This document shows positions 59,924 to 64,000 of a stretch of 64,000 nt of DNA, piece after piece. The notes beneath the pieces are model-generated. The model saw only the letters and a program-made list of their open reading frames with translations. It did no database searches and was not told the origin of the DNA. Numbering within the stretch: the first letter of the stretch is position 1; every line of letters starts with the position of its first letter. The DNA lies in NCBI GenBank assembly GCA_018857735.1, contig JABMCL010002002.1, forward strand, positions 580,001-644,000. The letters run 5' to 3'. This DNA comes from Alviniconcha marisindica. Taxonomy: Eukaryota > Mollusca > Gastropoda > Provannidae. The position numbers were made by a program, and so were the translations under genes.

Positions 59924-62163
59924 TAAACACACACACACACACCTCAAATAAATCACAACAAAGGACCGAGTCAAAAAGTACGAACGAATACAAATGGACA
60001 GATGCATTGTTTAGTTCGATGAATCAATTCAGTGTGTATCAGAGTTTCACCTTGTTTTGTATGACTACGACCGTATGTGTAGTAATGTATTATTATGTTA
60101 TTGGTTTTTGTGTATTTATGCATTCCATGCTTTAGTTTAATCAAATGGCAAAGCGCTTTGAGTCGACGAACGCACACTATAAATTCCATATTATTATTAA
60201 TATCAGTTATATAATTATATCACGGCTCAAGCATCAGTTTCCACGAACATAATTTACTCATGCCCTCACAAGGCAGTTAATTTCCACATACTTAATCCAG
60301 TCTCCCCTACCGCACTTCTACACATAGGCACTATTTCCACAGACTTAATCCAGTCTCCCCTATCGCACTTCTACACATAGGCACTATTTCCACAGACTTA
60401 ATCCAGTCTCCCCTACCGCACTTCTACACATAGGCACTATTTCCACAGACTTAATCCAGTCTCCCCTATCGCACTTCTACACATAGGCACTATTTCCACA
60501 GACTTAATCCAGTCTCCCCTATCGCACTTCTACACATAGGCACTATTTCCACAGACTTAATCCAGTCTCCCCTACCGCACTTCTACACATAGGCACTATT
60601 TCCACAGTATAGTTTCCTCCAGCCTTGCTTCAGCTGAAATCCCGCACAGATATTCACAAGTTTCCTGACCCGGGACATCGAATGAATAAATAACTGCCTT
60701 GAACAATGGGCTGAACTAGTCTTTCGGTTTTATGAGCGACACATCCGGATCTGAAAAACAGTCAAGCGAGAAAGCGTGAAACTCGGTGCGACGTACGCCG
60801 CCATTCACTCAGCCAGGGTCAACGCGGCTAGCACATGACAGCTTCCACTGATCAACACACGGCACGTCACATTTTAAAAGAAATAGAAAGAAGAAGAAGA
60901 AGGAGAAGAAGAAGCAAATAGACTAGATCGGATCTTGCAGTATAGCTAGATTCAAGATTATTTTCATCAGAGAAATTCAAACGTGGCTGAACATTAACCA
61001 CATCACAGTACTGACACAATAACACATTTTGCATATTTTAAAACCCAAAGAACAGTTTTTGAAAATACAAAAAGTTACATAATAAACAAACTAGCAATTT
61101 ACGTAATTTACACACAGACACGCACGCACACACACTCACAGTATTCGTTTCCACAGATTTACTCCAGTTTCCCATGCGGCACTGGACACATAACCCACAT
61201 GAATTGCCTCATCCCAACTGCCACCATTAGTCCAGGGTCCGGGCTATATACACGACAGATTCTTGCTGTACAACAGTCCTGCCGTGATGTTTTCCACAGG
61301 TTTACTCCAGTCTCCCCTACGGCATCTCCACATACAACCTCGTTGTGACCCTGACCAGCATCGCCAACCCCGTGGCCTGCCTGACCTCTCTGTTCCTCGC
61401 CGTCTTCTCCCCGTGGGCCATCTCCTCGCTGACGTCACTGGGGGTCGCCTGCGGTGCCTACATCATTGTGGCGGCTACCATGAGTCCGTACCCGCCATTG
61501 GTAGAACAGGCTGCTGGCGGACCTGTGGCGGTGAGTGAGGACGACTGGTTGGTTCACGGACTGAGTGAAGATGATTGGTCGCTTCCCAGAATGAGTGAAG
61601 ATGATTGGTCGGTTTACCGAACGTATGGGGGTGAGTGAGGACGATTGGTTGGTTCACGGATTGAGTGAAGATGATTGGTCGCTTCCCAGAATGAATGAAG
61701 ATGATTGGTCGGTTTACCGAACGTGTCGCGGTTAGTGAGGACGACTGGTTGGTTCACGGTCTGAGTGAAGACGATTGGTCGGTTCCGGGAAAAAGTGAAG
61801 ATGATTGGTCGGTTTACCGAACGAGTGAATATGATTAGTCGGTTTACAGAAGTAAAAGAGAGGCTGGTTCCCAGGGTGAATGAAGAGGACTGGTTTGGAT
61901 AATCGGTTATGGCTGCAGCCGACTGCGGTGGTGACTGCATAAACGGTCATGGCTTACCTCATCGACAGGTGGTGATCTGGATCGGAGCCTCGTTCTTCCT
62001 CACCTACGCCAAAGTGTCCGCTGCGGGCGTCATGCGTCTCGTGGGTCGTCGTGCCCTTATATGGTACGGCGCAGCCACTCAGCTGGGAGGGTTGCTCGGT
62101 GCCGTCACGGGCTTCGTCCTCGTGGACCAGCTCAAGGTCTTCAAGGACGCTTCCTGGTGCTGA
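58413..62163 (+). CDS. SLC52A3: Riboflavin transporter, SLC52 family (member 3-like), 4 coding exons, 517 aa
   Basis: Plasma-membrane riboflavin (vitamin B2) carrier of the SLC52/RFVT family. Joined exons: 58413-58589, 58832-59782, 61300-61530, 61969-62163, all GT-AG and all phase 0, 1554 nt with TGA stop. Family motifs are clear: [15 protein letters not shown] near the N-terminus, [16 protein letters not shown] across the exon 1/2 junction, [31 protein letters not shown] in exon 2, YSSLPYG at the start of exon 3, and MSPYPPLV. Hydrophobic segments fit the family's roughly 11 transmembrane helices. Three N-glycosylation sequons (N183, N191, N198) cluster in the expected extracellular loop. 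A hydrophilic Gly/Ser-rich loop (about 258-352) makes it longer than my recollection of human SLC52A3 (about 469 aa). The assignment within SLC52 is uncertain because vertebrate subtypes need not map onto invertebrates. Exons are notably GC-rich compared with INO80D. Confidence 0.93.
58832..59782 (+). CDS. SLC52A3: SLC52 transporter coding exon 2
   Basis: 951 nt, residues 60-376. The acceptor is GGTTCAG|GTGGCC and the donor GTTCAG|GTGAGT. It encodes several membrane helices, the [17 protein letters not shown] signature, three sequons, the variable cytoplasmic-type loop, and the helix before the YSSLPYG loop. High GC at third positions creates long meaningless antisense frames. Confidence 0.94.
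59849..59942 (+). repeat. (GA)n tract followed by (CA)n
   Basis: Purine (GA)n microsatellite with one interruption, then a short CA run, 65 bp inside SLC52 intron 2. Confidence 0.9.
60086..60200 (+). mobile_element. Probable LINE/SINE 3'-end fragment
   Basis: AAAGCGCTTTGAGTCGACG followed by ACTATAAATTCCATATTATTATTA, a GCGCTTTGAG...TATAAA...(ATT)n end typical of CR1/L2-like retrotransposon tails. Short and without coding sequence. Confidence 0.5.
60283..60608 (+). repeat. 53-bp tandem repeat, six units, in SLC52 intron 2
   Basis: Units start CTTAATCCAG at 60291, 60344, 60397, 60450, 60503 and 60556, an exact 53-bp period with almost no divergence (CTACCG versus CTATCG variants). Each unit but the first is preceded by TTTCCACAG. 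The unit resembles the acceptor and first bases of exon 3 of the same gene (61294-61345). Confidence 0.95.
61147..61200 (+). repeat. Degenerate copy of the exon-3 acceptor/start in intron 2
   Basis: The sequence TTTCCACAG followed by ATTTACTCCAGTTTCCCATG at 61148 onward closely matches the real exon-3 boundary at 61293-61323, about 145 bp downstream. Its frame is open in the exon phase (IYSSFPCG). It is either a partial duplication of exon 3 or the seed of the 53-bp array. Confidence 0.7.
61300..61530 (+). CDS. SLC52A3: SLC52 transporter coding exon 3
   Basis: 231 nt, residues 377-453. The acceptor is TTTCCACAG|GTTTACTCC and the donor GTGGCG|GTGAGT. It starts VYSSLPYG, matching the family's SCLPYGN loop, and contains MSPYPPLV. 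Both boundaries are linked to tandem repeats in the flanking introns (see findings). Confidence 0.93.
61531..61850 (+). repeat. 100-bp tandem repeat (about three units) at the start of SLC52 intron 3
   Basis: Units begin at 61531, 61631 and 61731 with GTGAGTGAGG, GTGAGTGAGG and GTTAGTGAGG. Each holds sub-repeats of a 15-base GTGAAGATGATTGG-like motif. The first unit starts exactly at the intron's donor GT. Confidence 0.92.
61969..62163 (+). CDS. SLC52A3: SLC52 transporter terminal coding exon 4
   Basis: 195 nt including the TGA stop, residues 454-517. The acceptor is TCGACAG|GTGGTG. It encodes the last two helices ([22 protein letters not shown] and [14 protein letters not shown]), matching the family's FSYVKVAISSLL and VGSLLGAVAMF segments. 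Confidence 0.93.
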   Translation: MVIWIGASFFLTYAKVSAAGVMRLVGRRALIWYGAATQLGGLLGAVTGFVLVDQLKVFKDASWC

Positions 62164-64000
62164 ACAACTCCCCACAAGCTTCCCGAAACTCTGAGGAGAT
62201 TTTCTCTCTCTGTCTGTCTCTCTCTCCCTATAATACATCAGTGAGACTTAAACCTCATAAACCGGCGAACAAATGATTGCAGCACTGGCGAACACCGGTT
62301 AAAATGTACATTTACTCAGTTTCGTGCTGTGAAAGACTGTTCAGCGTTTGCTGTTCATCATGTTGTGTTCAGACCTGCAAGCCAGCTTCTTTTTTACTTG
62401 TGGTTGTTCACTTGTGCTTGCAACTAATCGGCTGTGGAATTTGGAACTGATGCAGCTGATGGGACGTGAAAACTCCAACATTTTACTCACTGTTGCTGGA
62501 ATGGGTCACTTGAATCTGTTACTCCAGCTGGATGACTGTGCGTTAACTAGCATTATTGCGCTTGCTCAAACAAATCCCCACACCTCCCTTCCCCGACCCC
62601 CCCCCCCCTTACTTCTGCCCTTCCGCGGTCTCCCCCCGCCCCCCCTCCCACCTCTTCCTTCCGCGGTCACACCCCCCATTGCTCCGCATCCCCCGCCTCT
62701 GCCCTCCCCCCCTTCCCTTCCCCAGAGCCCCACTCCTCCCCAGAACCCCTCCCGCCCCGGCCCTCCACCGGTCCCCCTTCATTCCCCCCCAGGACTCCTC
62801 CCTTCCCTCCCCTGGTCCCCCCCCTTCTCTCCCCCAACCCTCCCCGGTCCCCCCCCCCTTCTCTCCCAACCCTCCCCGTCCCTTCCTTCTCTCCCCCAAC
62901 CCTCCCCGGTCCCCCCCCTTCTCTCCCCGCCCCCCCCTTCTCTCCCCCCTCTCTCCCCGGTCCCCCCCTTCTCTCCCCCCAACCCTCTCCGGTCCCCCCC
63001 CCTTCTCTCCCCCAACCCTCTCCGGTCCCCCCTTCTCTCCCCCTACATTCCCCCTTGCCCTCCCCCGGTCCCCCCCCCCCCCCCAATATTAACTCTTGTA
63101 TGCCCCACATCCTTAGTGTTACCTTGCTAACTGCCCTTAGACCATTTACAATTACATACCCCTCCTCCAATGCCCCACCTTGGTCTTAGCTAGAACTTCT
63201 ACCCCTTCTCTACTCCTCATGTCTACTACCTATCAATACCACTACTACCATCTCTACTACCCATCAACATCATACCCAACCAAACTTCATTTTCAAATCC
63301 CACCTCACCTGTGTTAATTGTCACACCTTGCTGTGCCCAGTGCAGCTGTGGACTGAGGAGGCCGTTTTGCTCACTGTCCATTCCATTGTAAAGGTCACCA
63401 TCTTGTAAAGGTCACCATCAGTTTGTTTTATTGGGTTCAACACACACAGTTTTACTGTACATCATAAATTCACGCAGACCGATCTCAAATTCTTGCCAAA
63501 TTCACGTAGAAACACACACACACACGTTTAAAAACACACACATATATATATATATACACATGTGTACTGTACACTGGAACACATGTTGATGAATTCATTT
63601 TGGCATTTAAAAAAAAACTGAATAGATAAGTGTTTGCATATGAATGTTTGCATATAATTAAGTGTGTGCATAGAAATGCGAGTGCATACTGTATGTGTCT
63701 GCATTTGAGTGTGTGCATATATATATATATATTATATCATGTCTGTGCATAGAAATGAGTCATACTTGTGCCTGTCAGTGTGTAGTGTACGCCAGACAGA
63801 GAGAGAGAGAGATGACCGACCGTTTGATCTCAAATACTCAAGGATAAAGATTTTAGACAGAAGCCTAGTCTTAGAAACAAACAAACAAAAAACAAAAACA
63901 AACAAAGAAAACAACACCACATGCAAAAGATAGTGGTATAACCAATATTCCAAAAGATAAAAATAAAAGCCTAGTCTTTTCTGCAAAATTCGCCCAGATA
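62164..64000 (+). other. SLC52 3' flank
   Basis: Apart from the C-rich minisatellite, this is unassigned. The first AATAAA I see after the stop is at about 63962, so a long 3' UTR is possible but unproven. CA and TA microsatellites lie near 63510-63560 and 63717-63732. Confidence 0.4.
62590..63085 (+). repeat. C-rich minisatellite, unit about 30 bp
   Basis: Units of CCCTTCTCTCCCCCAACCCT and CCCCGGTCCCCC, ending in a C run near 63067-63084. It lies 430 bp downstream of the SLC52 stop. The proline-rich frames it generates are not coding. Confidence 0.93.

Noticed and set aside
58975..60135. 386-codon frame overlapping SLC52 exon 2
   Set aside because: An out-of-frame shadow that runs into a (GA)n tract.
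62348..63130. 260-codon proline-rich open frame downstream of SLC52
   Set aside because: Runs through the C-rich minisatellite; no splice link to the gene and no domain.

Overview
This is a eukaryotic nuclear genome window. It carries two multi-exon protein genes with GT-AG introns, set in repeat-rich DNA full of microsatellites, minisatellites and SINE/MITE insertions. The two proteins (an INO80D homologue and an SLC52 riboflavin transporter), the very long CA/TG and poly-G/C tracts, and the tRNA-derived SINEs together suggest an invertebrate, most likely a mollusc and probably a marine gastropod. The taxon is inference; I cannot name the species.

Layout. 1-7.3 kb: AT-rich non-coding DNA with several minisatellites (1.6, 2.6-3.1 and 6.0-6.7 kb). 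7.3-23 kb: dense accessory DNA with 61-bp and 113-bp tandem arrays, nested tRNA-headed SINEs, a noisy homopolymer-rich block (10.3-12.6 kb), a TTAA-flanked MITE, a large (CA)n/(CT)n/(TA)n block (14.9-16.3 kb), two G-rich minisatellites (17.6-20.35 kb) and a hAT-like MITE. 23-27.3 kb: quieter, more unique DNA that may hold the promoter and an untranslated first exon of the next gene. 27.35-40.37 kb (+): INO80D homologue, 11 coding exons that I joined by reading splice sites; every junction keeps phase, giving 1548 aa. 40.4-48.3 kb: 3' flank and AT-rich intergenic DNA with a second TTAA MITE. 48.3-58 kb: LINE 3' fragment, a foldback palindrome, and many SINE/MITE copies with clear target-site duplications. 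58.41-62.16 kb (+): SLC52-type riboflavin transporter, 4 coding exons, 517 aa, GC-rich. 62.2-64 kb: flank with a C-rich tract.

The two genes have unrelated roles (nuclear chromatin remodelling; plasma-membrane vitamin uptake) and are separated by about 18 kb of repeats, so no joint function is implied. The most unusual observations are: (i) inside the transporter gene, a six-unit 53-bp tandem array in intron 2 whose unit resembles the exon-3 acceptor and exon start, and a 100-bp tandem repeat in intron 3 whose first unit begins exactly at the exon-3 donor; (ii) a family of about 175-bp SINE-like elements with no recognised tRNA head, six copies each with 10-12 bp target-site duplications, sharing a core module with the tails of tRNA-headed SINEs; (iii) TTAA-flanked and 8-bp-TSD MITE families, including an internally inverted pair and a nested, internally deleted copy; (iv) an upstream ORF in INO80D that stops one base before the main ATG.
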